A stretch of DNA of 64,000 nucleotides from a virus, in the IMG/VR virus record IMGVR_UViG_3300035703_004076, positions 1 through 64,000 of that record; one strand, given 5' to 3'. How positions within the stretch are numbered: position 1 is the first letter of the stretch; every line of letters starts with the position of its first letter. This document shows positions 42,877 to 51,615 of the stretch, in pieces. Both the position numbers and the translations under genes were made by a program. The notes beneath the pieces were generated by a model that worked only from the letters and a program-made list of their open reading frames with translations, was not told the DNA's origin and did no database searches.

Positions 42877-44727
42877 TTATGACAATTTAATATAGTCCAA
42901 GTTTACAGACGACACTTTTATGTCCTCATCAGCAAGAAGCAAAATTTGATTTTTGTATGCAATCACATCATTGTATTTTGGTGTAATATACAGATCGATG
43001 TTATTCTCGGCCGAAGGAATTTGATCAACAATCAGTCGGTTTATGTTGATTACACCCGAGTCGTAGTTTACGGTTCCTATTGTTGCTATAGGAACTTTTA
43101 TGTTACTACCAGCTCTATACAACACAAGATTGCCTTTTCCATCATCGCCAATAGTAACCAAGATGTTGGCATAGTAAAACGGCACACTCGTTATCGATGA
43201 TATGTTATTTAAGATGTCACCTTTTGATATTGGGTTTGTCAGCGAGATTTCTTTTGTGAACACTTCACCCAACGCAGGCAACAACTCATACTTTAATGTT
43301 ACTGTGGTTATGTTACTCTCAATCGCCGGGTTGGTAGAGTCTATTTCGGCAACCAACTTTGAGTATCTTAAATCAGAGTCAAATCCTTGAATGTTCTCTT
43401 CTCGAAATTGCTGTATCTTCTTCCTAACCAAGTCTTTCAGACCAGCGTCGTCTATTTTGGTCTTTTTGCCAAAGTAGTTAATTGTACAATCAATCTTTAA
43501 TCCTATGTAGTCGGGCTCTACAACTTCGACTTCAACAGAAATCATATTTTTAGGTTTGATAAACTCGTCTATGATTCTCAGCTTTTCTTGCTCATTCAGT
43601 CGAAGACCATAAGCAGGCTTGATTGCAAAAAATACCTTTCCATACTGAGGTGGATTATTCTCTTCACCTCCCCACACTCTAAGATATTGAATCTTAGGCT
43701 CAATGATGCTAATATCCTTCTTCAATAAAATCTCATAATCATTTTTTGTCACTGCTCTGTTTTGAGCATCGTACATTCTAGGTGCTCTATACTTTATGGC
43801 ATCTGACGACTCTTTTTCTGCAAAGTCTCTTGCTGCTATAGTGTTTGTGACCCGAGTTATTTGCTTTGGCACCAACTTGGTGTCATATCTGACGGAAAAT
43901 GGTCCGATGTTTGATTCTGTTATGTAAAATTTATTTGCGCCTACTGCCGCTCCTGTTCCAGGAACGATATACTCTATCTCTATGACATTTCCTTGTTTGA
44001 GTTTCTTACCCAATACTCCATCACCAAACAAAATCTCAAACTTTGATCCAGAAACTTCTTGAATGAAGTATATCTCATCATCTGGACCTAATGCAGTAAG
44101 ATCCTTAAATTCGGAGTATCGAATTCTATTGGATGAAGTTGCAGACTCGCTAATGTACACATTTAGCGTAGCAAGATCGATATTTGGATTAGGAATAATA
44201 AACTGTTGCTTTGCGGTTGTGTCTACTGTCCAGCTATATGTCAGTCTTTTTCCTTGTACGAGTTGAATGTTTTTTGCTATGTACTTTGTGGGACTGACAG
44301 GAACCGCGGCGACAGGAAATTTAGGATAAAACGAAAACTTAGCTTGCTCAATAAAGCAGTGAAACGCATCGTCTGTTTGTATTAAAAACTCTCCGCCAGG
44401 ATTTCTGTCGGCATATTCTCCTACGAAATTTATTTCAACATCAACAAATGCACTCAACGCTCTTCGAGAAGATGGTGTGTATCCTAAATGTTTTGCTATG
44501 GATACAATACTGTCACGCATATATGCGCTGTCTAAGAACATCTCACTCGCAAGCATATTCAAGTAAAATCCGTTGTATGCCGTATTGTATGCAAGAACGT
44601 CTAGCAAAACAGAAAACCCGGAGCCGTCAAAGTTGTAGTCCTTAAACTTACTCTGACTCTTTAGGTAATTCTTCAGATTTTCTTTAATCTTTGCAAAATC
44701 AAGCTCTGTAAATTTGATTTCACTCAT
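42877..44727 (-). CDS. 6: Baseplate wedge protein gp6
   Basis: This 616-residue protein is the gp6 wedge subunit (T4: 660 residues), which belongs to the J-protein-like family and forms the continuous inner ring of the baseplate. The N-terminal region DFAKIKENLKNYLKSQSKFK, VLLDVLAYNTAYNGFYLNML and GYTPSSRRALSAFVDVEI follows the family closely. The region AVTKNDYEILLKKDI and LRIIDEFIKPKNMISVEVEV is the conserved C-terminal part. Its start lies 1 base after the gp25 stop and its end 2 bases before the next gene, so the block is tightly coupled. Confidence 0.95.
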   Translation of the reverse strand: MSEIKFTELDFAKIKENLKNYLKSQSKFKDYNFDGSGFSVLLDVLAYNTAYNGFYLNMLASEMFLDSAYMRDSIVSIAKHLGYTPSSRRALSAFVDVEINFVGEYADRNPGGEFLIQTDDAFHCFIEQAKFSFYPKFPVAAVPVSPTKYIAKNIQLVQGKRLTYSWTVDTTAKQQFIIPNPNIDLATLNVYISESATSSNRIRYSEFKDLTALGPDDEIYFIQEVSGSKFEILFGDGVLGKKLKQGNVIEIEYIVPGTGAAVGANKFYITESNIGPFSVRYDTKLVPKQITRVTNTIAARDFAEKESSDAIKYRAPRMYDAQNRAVTKNDYEILLKKDISIIEPKIQYLRVWGGEENNPPQYGKVFFAIKPAYGLRLNEQEKLRIIDEFIKPKNMISVEVEVVEPDYIGLKIDCTINYFGKKTKIDDAGLKDLVRKKIQQFREENIQGFDSDLRYSKLVAEIDSTNPAIESNITTVTLKYELLPALGEVFTKEISLTNPISKGDILNNISSITSVPFYYANILVTIGDDGKGNLVLYRAGSNIKVPIATIGTVNYDSGVININRLIVDQIPSAENNIDLYITPKYNDVIAYKNQILLLADEDIKVSSVNLDYIKLS

Positions 44728-44728
44728 A

Positions 44729-45211
44729 CTATCTCAACCTCTCTAATGCCATGTCATACTCTACCTGTTGTGATAGTCCGTCGATAGAGAACACGAACGA
44801 AACATCATATTGATATTCATCCGGAGATGCTTTAACTTGAATTGAAACGATCTTCACTCTAGGCTCAAAAAACTTGATTGCATCACTGATGTATAGCTTT
44901 AATTGAAGTTCAGTTGCCGGTGTTATTGGTTGAAACAACATTTGTCGTAAATTTGCTCCAAACTTCGGATTGAATACTCGCTCATTATGGCCTGTAAACA
45001 GGATATTTCTCACAGCACGTTTTACTGCATCTGCGTTTGTGAGAGGTACAAGATCTCCTGAAACGGGGTGTGCATGAAAGTCTAAATTGAGATCAGAAAA
45101 CTCAACAGTCACTCTATCTTGTATACCTTCTTTTATGGTGCCAAGAAGAGTGTCGACCGTTGGGTTTGTTGGGTCATCTAGGTTTGTTAGTGTTCCTACT
45201 ATGTTCGCCAT
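44729..45211 (-). CDS. 25: Baseplate wedge protein gp25 (gpW/gp25 family)
   Basis: This 160-residue protein is gp25, the wedge component that joins gp6 and sheath initiation; the fold resembles lysozyme but lacks lytic residues. Typical elements are DLNLDFHAHPVSGDLVPLTN, ADAVKRAVRNILFTGHNERV and FNPKFGANLRQMLF. T4 gp25 has 132 residues. I chose the ATG at 45209-45211; an in-frame TTG five codons upstream is less likely. Neither start has a clear Shine-Dalgarno, so initiation may depend on the short leader from the element at 45250. Confidence 0.92.
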   Translation of the reverse strand: MANIVGTLTNLDDPTNPTVDTLLGTIKEGIQDRVTVEFSDLNLDFHAHPVSGDLVPLTNADAVKRAVRNILFTGHNERVFNPKFGANLRQMLFQPITPATELQLKLYISDAIKFFEPRVKIVSIQVKASPDEYQYDVSFVFSIDGLSQQVEYDMALERLR

Positions 45212-45249
45212 TAGAAGTAGCCGCAAAGGTAAGTATTCAAATACCTAGT

Positions 45250-45257
45250 TATTTATG
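45250..45257 (-). promoter_or_regulatory. Late-promoter-like element (CATAAATA) for gp25
   Basis: The minus strand reads CATAAATA, one base off the T4 late element, in the gap between the small membrane protein and gp25. It would start a leader of about 30 bases for the gp25-gp6-gp7-position block. Confidence 0.5.
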
Positions 45258-45275
45258 CGACTATCCATATGAACT

Positions 45276-45566
45276 TTAAGACACTAATCCAAATAGTATG
45301 AAAATCCAAGCAACTGACGTAACGCTGTATATTCCACAAACGAACGACAACACTACAGGGCTAGTAACGGCATTGTAAATCTGCATAACAGCGAATATGC
45401 CCAATATCTTAAATGCTGTGAGTGCCGGTACAACACCAAACAGTCTCATACACTCTTTCACAAGAGGGTTGCCCTCGGCATTAAGTCCTAGCATATTGAC
45501 ACCAAGAGCAGTGAGAATTCCGTCCAAGACTTGAAGAACAATACAGAAAATGGCAAGATATTTCAT
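45276..45566 (-). CDS. Small membrane protein (DUF5658-like) inside the baseplate operon
   Basis: This 96-residue protein is almost entirely hydrophobic, with about three membrane segments (near residues 3-22, 43-62 and 70-94). The motif VLQVLDGILTALGV followed by AEGNPLVKE resembles DUF5658, a family of small membrane proteins with a conserved D and an E-x-NP loop. I chose the ATG at 45564-45566, one base after the gp5 stop (TAATATG), which implies coupling to the hub gene. A membrane protein between gp5 and gp25 is not part of T4. A lysis role (holin or antiholin) or an exclusion role is possible but unproven. Confidence 0.75.
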   Translation of the reverse strand: MKYLAIFCIVLQVLDGILTALGVNMLGLNAEGNPLVKECMRLFGVVPALTAFKILGIFAVMQIYNAVTSPVVLSFVCGIYSVTSVAWIFILFGLVS

Positions 45567-45567
45567 A

Positions 45568-47622
45568 TTATGGAGTAATTGGAATACTGGCAGCAAACGG
45601 CTGTCCCATGTGATGTCTAATTGAGCTGTCTAATATCAGTTTAAGGCCACCGCCTGTTTGAAGAAACATGACTTTTGGATAACTGGCGCCTGGCTTATTC
45701 CATCTTTGTAGCCATCTAACACCATCTTCAAACTGTTTGATTACCCGCGGCGTGTCTATTTGCTTTCCTGGCATATGAATTGGTCTAACAACTTTCCATG
45801 TTGTTATTGTCTTGTCGGCATTTTCATACTTGATGTATGCACCTTCTAATCCACCAGCAGGAATGGCTTCAAATAATATGTGGGGCTGAGGATTTGGACT
45901 CAGAGTAACTAATTTACCGTCGCTGTCTGATACTGGTTTATAGACTTCACCCGCAAGTCCTTCGGGCCATAAGAATCCAGGCTTAGGTGAAGAGTCCGTA
46001 GTCTCAGTCTTTTTGTCGGCATCATTCTCTACTGCGGGAGATTCTGGTGATGTATATGGAGGATTTGGAGCATGAACAGTTCCATCAAGATGAATTTGTG
46101 GTGCTTTAAGATGAATTGCTTTGCCAGAAATTAAATCCAAATCACCTTCAGCCTGAATACTAATCGTCTTAGCACCCTTGATAAAAATGTCGCCACCCTT
46201 TGCATATATGTAGACGCCATCGCCAGTTGCAAGATGAAAGTTTTCTGCAACCTCTTGATTGAGGTTTCCTCCAACTTGAAGATTCATGTCTTTGCCAGAT
46301 TTGATGCGAACTGCATCGACAGCATCAACATTTATGCTTTTTCCTACACCCAAAAAATAGTCGCTAATTACAAAGTTGTATTGCTCATTAACGACTTTAT
46401 TGACTTCTTTTCCGTCTGGGTGAATTTCTGTAAAAGTCCCTGATCGATGATACCAATGCAATCGTTCTGCTCCTGGCGTATCATCAACTTCAATTACATG
46501 ACCAGACTCACTCTCTTGAACATGATTGTACGGATATTTTGCATTATATGGCGTCATCGGCTCTTGAAATGCAAATGCCGCTGACTGTGCTGTTGGGTCT
46601 TGAGCATCATGTCCAGCACCCATGCCAGAAGATAGGTTTTCTTTTTTCAAACCAACTACAGTCTTTTCTGGACTTTCACCACGAGCAAGTCTTGACACTG
46701 ACGGCTCGCCCAACTTATCTGCATTAGGATAACTTGATGGCGGAACTCTACCAGCAACACTTGAAGAGCCTCCGGTATAAAATCCAGCACCATTAAGGGC
46801 TTCTGCAATCATTATCTCAATATCTTCGAGTGTGAATTCTCCATCTTTATTTCTATCAAACTTGGATGTTGCTATGCTCCATCCTTCCATCAACTCACCA
46901 AATGCTGATGTAGAGCCCGGAAGAGTAGCTTTCTGAGAAAATCTGTCTAAGAACTCCGATGCTTCGCCGAAGAGTTTATCAAGAGAGAACATACTCATGA
47001 TCTCTGACACCTGGCTTAGCAACCACGCCGCGGCTTGTTTTATTGCTTCCTGCACTTCTGCTGCCAGATTTGCTATAGCATCTGGAATTCGTGAAAGAGC
47101 ATCAGGCAACTCTTCAAGAGGAATGCTATTCTTTCCTTCAAAGACAATATCAATCGACTGATTAACAGCGTCAAGCAAGTCGTCGGGTGGACCTAAATTT
47201 GCTATTGTTTTTCGTAATTCAGTTACATTGATGCTAGGTGTAATACCGCCGGCAGGCATCATTACTGGTGGTGTTGGTCTACTTGCAGGAGATAAGTCTG
47301 TCGTAGGGTCATTAAATCCTCTTTCTGGGTCTGCGACATCTTTTGGTATTCCAGGAAGGGCGCCGACCACAACAGGCTTTTGGGCATCATGATCCATGAA
47401 GAATCCCCAAACCCAATCGCCTTCTTTTAGAGTGATATTTTGATGTACTGAATTGACACCCATGCTCGGGAGAGCCCAGAGCAGATCGTTTGTGGGCAGC
47501 TCGCTTTTATCTTCTGTGTGTAAGCCGAAGATACGAATACGAACCCTACCCAACTTCACGGGGTCATTTCGGTCTTCAACAACACCTACGAACCAATGAA
47601 ATCCATCTCGACCAATGAACAT
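45568..47622 (-). CDS. 5: Baseplate hub/needle protein gp5 without recognisable lysozyme domain
   Basis: This 684-residue protein is the hub spike. Residues 1-95 are the gp5 OB-fold (HWFVGVVEDRNDPVKLGRVR, DWVWGFFMDHDAQKPVVVGA). Residues about 380-540 are the gp5C/VgrG-like beta-helix (GHVIEVDDTPGAERLHWYHR, then repeats such as SGKDMNLQVGGNLNQEV and KTISIQAEGDLDLISGKAIH). T4 gp5 (575 residues) has a lysozyme domain between them. Here the middle (100-330) shows no lysozyme pattern but a helical segment and an EF-hand-like loop, DRNKDGEFTLED, at 256-267. An extra C-terminal domain (560-684) follows the needle. If the lysozyme is truly absent, cell-wall penetration needs another enzyme. Confidence 0.88.
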   Translation of the reverse strand: MFIGRDGFHWFVGVVEDRNDPVKLGRVRIRIFGLHTEDKSELPTNDLLWALPSMGVNSVHQNITLKEGDWVWGFFMDHDAQKPVVVGALPGIPKDVADPERGFNDPTTDLSPASRPTPPVMMPAGGITPSINVTELRKTIANLGPPDDLLDAVNQSIDIVFEGKNSIPLEELPDALSRIPDAIANLAAEVQEAIKQAAAWLLSQVSEIMSMFSLDKLFGEASEFLDRFSQKATLPGSTSAFGELMEGWSIATSKFDRNKDGEFTLEDIEIMIAEALNGAGFYTGGSSSVAGRVPPSSYPNADKLGEPSVSRLARGESPEKTVVGLKKENLSSGMGAGHDAQDPTAQSAAFAFQEPMTPYNAKYPYNHVQESESGHVIEVDDTPGAERLHWYHRSGTFTEIHPDGKEVNKVVNEQYNFVISDYFLGVGKSINVDAVDAVRIKSGKDMNLQVGGNLNQEVAENFHLATGDGVYIYAKGGDIFIKGAKTISIQAEGDLDLISGKAIHLKAPQIHLDGTVHAPNPPYTSPESPAVENDADKKTETTDSSPKPGFLWPEGLAGEVYKPVSDSDGKLVTLSPNPQPHILFEAIPAGGLEGAYIKYENADKTITTWKVVRPIHMPGKQIDTPRVIKQFEDGVRWLQRWNKPGASYPKVMFLQTGGGLKLILDSSIRHHMGQPFAASIPITP

Positions 47623-47651
47623 TGTCTAATTCCAAAAAATGATGACACACC

Positions 47652-47658
47652 TATTTAG
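47652..47658 (-). promoter_or_regulatory. Late-promoter-like element (CTAAATA) for gp5
   Basis: CTAAATA on the minus strand lies 30 bases before the gp5 ATG and overlaps the stop codon of the upstream gene. The spacing suits a late start site, and gp5 heads the baseplate block. The overlap with a stop codon weakens the evidence. Confidence 0.4.
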
Positions 47659-48080
47659 GGTGTTTTCTGAGACGATTCATTAGACGGCAAATCTTCTTGA
47701 TGTGTGTGTTCATCACACGCTGTATAAAGCCAAAAGTCACCTCTCATTCTGCCGGGTTTGCCACAAGTCTCGCAAGTATCTGCGGACCTTTTCTCAGCAT
47801 GGCTAATAAACTTTTCGATAGTCTCATCAAAACTTGAGATGTAGAACCTAAGAGTTCCATACTTCTCTTTTACTTGAAGAGCGACTATTTCCTCTGATAT
47901 ATGTTTTGGCAAAGTCTTCAAATGGTTGTTTATATTAGTACACAACTCAACCAGCAAATCTGCCCAGCCATCACCACATTCAAAACCAAACCTGATGGGT
48001 AGTATTACATCTCCGTCATATCGAGTTTCAAATAGACTCGGACAAGCATCAATAATTCTCTGTGTGTTTTGTTCGTTCAT
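47655..48080 (-). CDS. Conserved-type phage protein with C-terminal zinc-ribbon-like motif
   Basis: This 141-residue protein has the pattern FGFECGDGWADLLVELCTNI, ALQVKEKYGTLRFYISSFDE and CETCGKPGRMRGDFWLYTAC-DEH. It matches a small protein that I recognise as recurrent in many tailed phages and whose function is unknown. The paired Cys-x-x-Cys near residue 112 and the later Cys-Asp-Glu-His fit a zinc-binding site. I chose the ATG at 48078-48080 because it follows the stop of the 48085-48387 gene by 4 bases; longer in-frame starts run deep into that gene. Not part of the T4 tail set. Confidence 0.75.
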   Translation of the reverse strand: MNEQNTQRIIDACPSLFETRYDGDVILPIRFGFECGDGWADLLVELCTNINNHLKTLPKHISEEIVALQVKEKYGTLRFYISSFDETIEKFISHAEKRSADTCETCGKPGRMRGDFWLYTACDEHTHQEDLPSNESSQKTP

Positions 48081-48084
48081 GTGA

Positions 48085-48387
48085 TTAGATACAATCTGAG
48101 TAGCCGTTCTTTTCTGCCATCGTGCTTTCTGATTTATCAACGTGTGCCAACACTTGCTGATACAACTCACGAATGGCTTTGACTCGCTTTGCCATGTCAA
48201 GTATTCGCATCTCTTTCTTATTACGGAATGCCTTGATGATGTCATCTTCATCAAAATAGAATCCAAGCCGTGAGTAGAGCATATCAACAACTTTAGGATC
48301 TCCCATCTTCATAGCTTCATGGAGCTGCATATTGTCAGGGAACAACGCTCGTGCCTTTTTCATCATTTCTTCAGTATACTTCATCAT
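48085..48387 (-). CDS. Hypothetical helical protein
   Basis: I do not recognise this 100-residue protein. It is charged and helical (EEMMKKARALFPDNMQLHEA, KKEMRILDMAKRVKAIRELY). The start at ATG 48385-48387 is chosen because GGAG lies 6 bases upstream; the ATG four codons earlier would place GGAG inside the gene. It lies between the MGCDIH-type gene and the zinc-ribbon-like gene with gaps of 4-14 bases, so it is co-transcribed with them. Confidence 0.7.
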   Translation of the reverse strand: MMKYTEEMMKKARALFPDNMQLHEAMKMGDPKVVDMLYSRLGFYFDEDDIIKAFRNKKEMRILDMAKRVKAIRELYQQVLAHVDKSESTMAEKNGYSDCI

Positions 48388-48401
48388 ATTATTCTCCATT
48401 T

Positions 48402-49022
48402 TTACGAATCAAACCAAAAGACAAGTCTCGATTTGTACGGTCCACTATTTTCGATAGCTATCATACTCGCTATCGTCGCATTAAGTGGCGCACACTCAAT
48501 TTCAGGAAACGACAATTTCATCAACTCATATTCATTACTATTCTCAAGTTTACTCAACACCTCTTTTCTTTTTTTGCCCTTGTATGTGCAGTCATAATCA
48601 AGAGCATCAATTAAATACTTCCTACGCACTGTGATAAGCTCGCCGAGTCCCAAATGACTTGCGGAGTGCCATGATGGGTTTCTAATATACTTAGAACCAT
48701 TGTAGTCTTCCTCTATGATGTTGTATTGATCCATCGCTTGCTGTGCTTCTTCTTTTGTTATTGTGTTGTTAATGAAATACTCAGCTTGCGATTTAGAATC
48801 GACAATTTTTAAGTAGTATTCATTGAACACAAACATTCCTATTTTAGGATTGTGTGGCAGTCCTCTAGGGTCAAATGGTCCTCCGAAACCTCTCACTCCT
48901 GCCATCGCATTAAAGAGATTGTAGTTCCTGTGAAACCCTATAGAAGATGCAAACGAGTCCACCCAAGGCTCTTTATCTTCTGTGTTGAAGTATTCTAAGA
49001 ACGCATGAATGTCGCATCCCAT
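48402..49022 (-). CDS. MGCDIH-type phage protein of unknown function
   Basis: This 206-residue protein starts with MGCDIHAFLEYFN, a signature opening of a recurrent phage and bacterial family of unknown function. The family also shows FHRNYNLFNAMAGVRGFGGP and SASHLGLGEL, both present here. The fixed Cys, Asp and His at positions 3-6 look like metal ligands or a catalytic group, but I know of no assigned reaction. It lies 2 bases downstream of the 49025-49255 gene and 14 bases before its downstream neighbour. Confidence 0.8.
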   Translation of the reverse strand: MGCDIHAFLEYFNTEDKEPWVDSFASSIGFHRNYNLFNAMAGVRGFGGPFDPRGLPHNPKIGMFVFNEYYLKIVDSKSQAEYFINNTITKEEAQQAMDQYNIIEEDYNGSKYIRNPSWHSASHLGLGELITVRRKYLIDALDYDCTYKGKKRKEVLSKLENSNEYELMKLSFPEIECAPLNATIASMIAIENSGPYKSRLVFWFDS

Positions 49023-49024
49023 AA

Positions 49025-49255
49025 CTACTCTCCGCTAGAGAGCGATAGAGAGTCTGACGACGGCGTTACTAAATCAGAATTTGATGATGTGGATTCTTGG
49101 TCGTGAATCTCTTGTAAGAGTCCTTTGAAAAACTCAAGACGAGCTTTTAGGTTTTGCTTTCGTGATAGCTTTGTTGTCTGTCGTCTGTGAAGTCGAACGT
49201 ACAACTCAGTTATCTTCTTCTCGATATTCTTTTTGGAACGGGTTTCTCTTGTCAT
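49025..49255 (-). CDS. Small basic helical protein with Ser-rich tail
   Basis: I do not recognise this 76-residue protein. Residues 1-50 are strongly basic and helical (KKNIEKKITELYVRLHRRQT), and the last 25 are rich in Ser, Thr and Asp (SSNSDLVTPSSDSLSLSSGE). A basic helix with an acidic-polar tail would fit nucleic-acid or protein binding, but this is inference. It directly precedes the MGCDIH-type gene with a 2-base gap. Confidence 0.65.
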   Translation of the reverse strand: MTRETRSKKNIEKKITELYVRLHRRQTTKLSRKQNLKARLEFFKGLLQEIHDQESTSSNSDLVTPSSDSLSLSSGE

Positions 49256-49267
49256 AGAATTATTATC

Positions 49268-49501
49268 TCATTCTCGATACTCAAAGTCAACCTTCAAAGA
49301 GCAAATCTTGTCCTTTTTTTCAGTTTCCAATTTTTCGTATTCCATTCCCAATTTGGAAATGACTATAATCACTAGGTTGGAGAAGTCTTTTGGAAGTAGC
49401 TTCATTCCAAGCCACAAACGGAAACTTGTCCACAATGTGGACGGATCTTCACGGAATAATATGCGACTTGAACGCTTTAAGTCTCGTAGAAAGTTATTCA
49501 C
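49268..49501 (-). CDS. Hypothetical protein, GTG start coupled to upstream gene
   Basis: This 77-residue protein has no recognised family. It starts at GTG 49499-49501, overlapping the TGA of the upstream gene (GTGA), with AGGGG 5 bases before the start; this arrangement points to translational coupling. The N-terminus is basic (FLRDLKRSSRILFRED), and a hydrophobic stretch near 38-50 (DFSNLVIIVISKLG) could be a buried strand or a weak membrane contact. Confidence 0.65.
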   Translation of the reverse strand: MNNFLRDLKRSSRILFREDPSTLWTSFRLWLGMKLLPKDFSNLVIIVISKLGMEYEKLETEKKDKICSLKVDFEYRE

Positions 49502-49707
49502 TGATACCCCTGAGACACCATTCGCATCTCTTTCTCTTCTTTGGCAACGCTCAAGAATCTCTTGAATTGAGAGCTATCGCACTGCTCGTGTGTAAGATAC
49601 TTGATATGCTCTTCAAGCATCCATATCTCTTTGTGCAACTCTTCGTTCGTCAACCCTTTAATGGTTTGAGCATAGTCACGAAGAGTGCTGCGGTTGACCT
49701 CATACAT
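49498..49707 (-). CDS. Hypothetical helical protein
   Basis: This 69-residue protein has no recognised family. It is helical and charged (LRDYAQTIKGLTNEELHKEI, FKRFLSVAKEEKEMRMVSQG). The ATG at 49705-49707 is preferred, although a GTG six codons upstream (49725) is also open; neither has a clear ribosome site. It is the first gene after the protease and shares a GTGA overlap with the gene that follows it. Confidence 0.6.
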   Translation of the reverse strand: MYEVNRSTLRDYAQTIKGLTNEELHKEIWMLEEHIKYLTHEQCDSSQFKRFLSVAKEEKEMRMVSQGYQ

Positions 49708-49741
49708 ACGAACAGTGTAGCACACCGATTCTTGTTGTCTA

Positions 49742-51538
49742 TTATTTTATTTGTTTTGTTAGCAATCCACACAGCTCGCTTATTTGTTGTGTGGTTGGGG
49801 TTCCTCTAAAGTCTGTGTTTATTGACACACCCGATATGACGGTCTTTTCGCTCGTCTTTGCTAACGCCTGTATTTGTGAAAAATACTTCGACAACTCAGG
49901 CAACACAATGTTGAGCGATTTGCTTCCATTCTGTAATGATGTCGTAGCGTAGTTAGAACATCCATACAGTCTGTTGCCTGGTGTTCTCAGCACGAACTGA
50001 ACTCGTGATGATGTAATGTTCGATGAGAAGCCAGAGACGGCAAGAGTTGTTGTCTGTTGTGGCGATGCTACGCTAGGACTAAACACCACCTTGGGGTTTG
50101 GCGTAGGCGTCATCGTAGCTGTTGGTGTTGATGTGCTCGTACTTGTCGGCGTCATCGTAGCTGTTGGTGTTGGGGTTGCAGTCGCCGTAGGTTGTGGAGT
50201 GAATGTCACACCAGGTTCAGGTGTATTTGTAGGTGTTGATGGCACTGCTGTAGGTGTAGGACTTACACAAACATCCCTTGCTGCATACACAGACCCTACT
50301 GCATTTGCCAGAGACGCTGTTGATACTTTATTCTGAAGTGTGGGTAATTTTAGACCGTTGTTAAGTATAGCGCCACGCAAGTCTGACAACGAAAGATCGC
50401 ACACTGATTCTGTGAGCACTGCAAGCCCCGTTACATGAGGTGCTGCCATTGACGTGCCGCTCTTGTAACCATATTTGTGGTTTAGTATTGCACTCAAAAT
50501 GCCAGATCCTGGTGCTGCAATATGTACAGTCGAGCCGTAGTTTGAGAATGATGATAGTGAGCCGGTCGATGTTGATGATGCTACCGATATGACGTTACTG
50601 GCTTGATAGTTTGCTGGATATGATGGGTACACATCATTATTACGAGCACTGTTGCCTGCTGATGCAACAAACAAAATACCTTCGCTCTCTGCGAGCTTGA
50701 TTGCATCGAGAAATGGTTTTGAGAACGCACTAGATCCATACGAATTGTTCATCACGACAACTTTATGGCCAGCACGTTTGAGTGCAACGCCATAGTTGAT
50801 TGCACGAATAGCATTAGCTGAACTTCCGGTACCAGATGATGATAAGAACTTCATGCTAACCAATTTTACTTTGTGTGTTACGCCTGCAATACCGATGGTG
50901 TTGTTTGCTGCTGCCCCAATAATTCCCGCAACATGAGTGCCATGTCCATTGTCGTCTACGCCAGAGCCAATCCGTGTAATAGCATTAATGCCATGAACAT
51001 CGTCGATGTAGCCGTTGTAATCATCATCAATCCCATTGTTTGGCACTTCTCTCGTATTTACCCAGATGTTTTGTGCTAAGTCTGGATGATGAACTTCAAT
51101 TCCCGTATCAATAACGAGAGCTAACAAATCCTCTTTACCTGTTGTAACATCCCACGCACTAGGAGCTGCCATTAATTGAGGACCATACTGATAGCTGTAG
51201 TATACATCATTCGGCGTTTCGGTAATTGCAAACACATCGTTAGCTACACAGAGTATTCTGCCTTTTGATGCTTTTTGTATTCTGCGTATGCTTGCTTTTC
51301 TGCACAGAGACGACGAGCGACTGTATATCCGAGGAACGACACTAGACTCTCGCTTGTCTTTTATAAACACTGACTTGTCAGACAAACTTTCGTATGTCAA
51401 ATTGCCAAACTTGTGAGATGCAACGTTCACGCCACGAGTTGATGTTAGAATAACACCAGAATAGACACTCTTCTGCTCTGCGCTTGCTGTTGATATGACA
51501 AGAAGGCTTGCTGCAATAATCTTCACGAACTTTTTCAT
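49742..51538 (-). CDS. Secreted subtilisin-like (S8) serine protease
   Basis: This 598-residue protein is a subtilase. A signal peptide MKKFVKIIAASLLVISTASA is followed by a propeptide-like region to about 105. The catalytic triad is D144 (LVIDTGIEVHHPDL), H199 (GHGTHVAGIIGA) and S363 (GTSMAAPHVTGLAV), with the oxyanion Asn at 296 (ASAGNS). A Thr-Pro-rich linker (about 430-490, repeats like TPTATMTPTPNP) leads to a small C-terminal domain. I chose the ATG at 51536-51538, which has GGAG 9 bases upstream and places the signal peptide at the very start. It has its own promoter (51577) and terminator-like hairpins (51616), like a moron. It would be exported by Sec and act on surface or external proteins. 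Confidence 0.93.
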   Translation of the reverse strand: MKKFVKIIAASLLVISTASAEQKSVYSGVILTSTRGVNVASHKFGNLTYESLSDKSVFIKDKRESSVVPRIYSRSSSLCRKASIRRIQKASKGRILCVANDVFAITETPNDVYYSYQYGPQLMAAPSAWDVTTGKEDLLALVIDTGIEVHHPDLAQNIWVNTREVPNNGIDDDYNGYIDDVHGINAITRIGSGVDDNGHGTHVAGIIGAAANNTIGIAGVTHKVKLVSMKFLSSSGTGSSANAIRAINYGVALKRAGHKVVVMNNSYGSSAFSKPFLDAIKLAESEGILFVASAGNSARNNDVYPSYPANYQASNVISVASSTSTGSLSSFSNYGSTVHIAAPGSGILSAILNHKYGYKSGTSMAAPHVTGLAVLTESVCDLSLSDLRGAILNNGLKLPTLQNKVSTASLANAVGSVYAARDVCVSPTPTAVPSTPTNTPEPGVTFTPQPTATATPTPTATMTPTSTSTSTPTATMTPTPNPKVVFSPSVASPQQTTTLAVSGFSSNITSSRVQFVLRTPGNRLYGCSNYATTSLQNGSKSLNIVLPELSKYFSQIQALAKTSEKTVISGVSINTDFRGTPTTQQISELCGLLTKQIK

Positions 51539-51576
51539 AACCATAATCTCCATTGTAGTAATCGCACCTACATTGG

Positions 51577-51582
51577 AGTATA
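51577..51582 (-). promoter_or_regulatory. Extended -10 promoter (TGCTATACT) for the protease
   Basis: The minus strand reads TGCTATACT, a TGn-extended -10 hexamer (TATACT at 51577-51582), about 40 bases before the protease ATG. No good -35 hexamer is seen at 16-18 bases. It lies between the upstream terminator-like hairpin and the gene, so a separate host-type promoter is likely. Confidence 0.6.
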
Positions 51583-51615
51583 GCACGAAACGTGGTTCCG
51601 CAAAGAAAAAACCAT

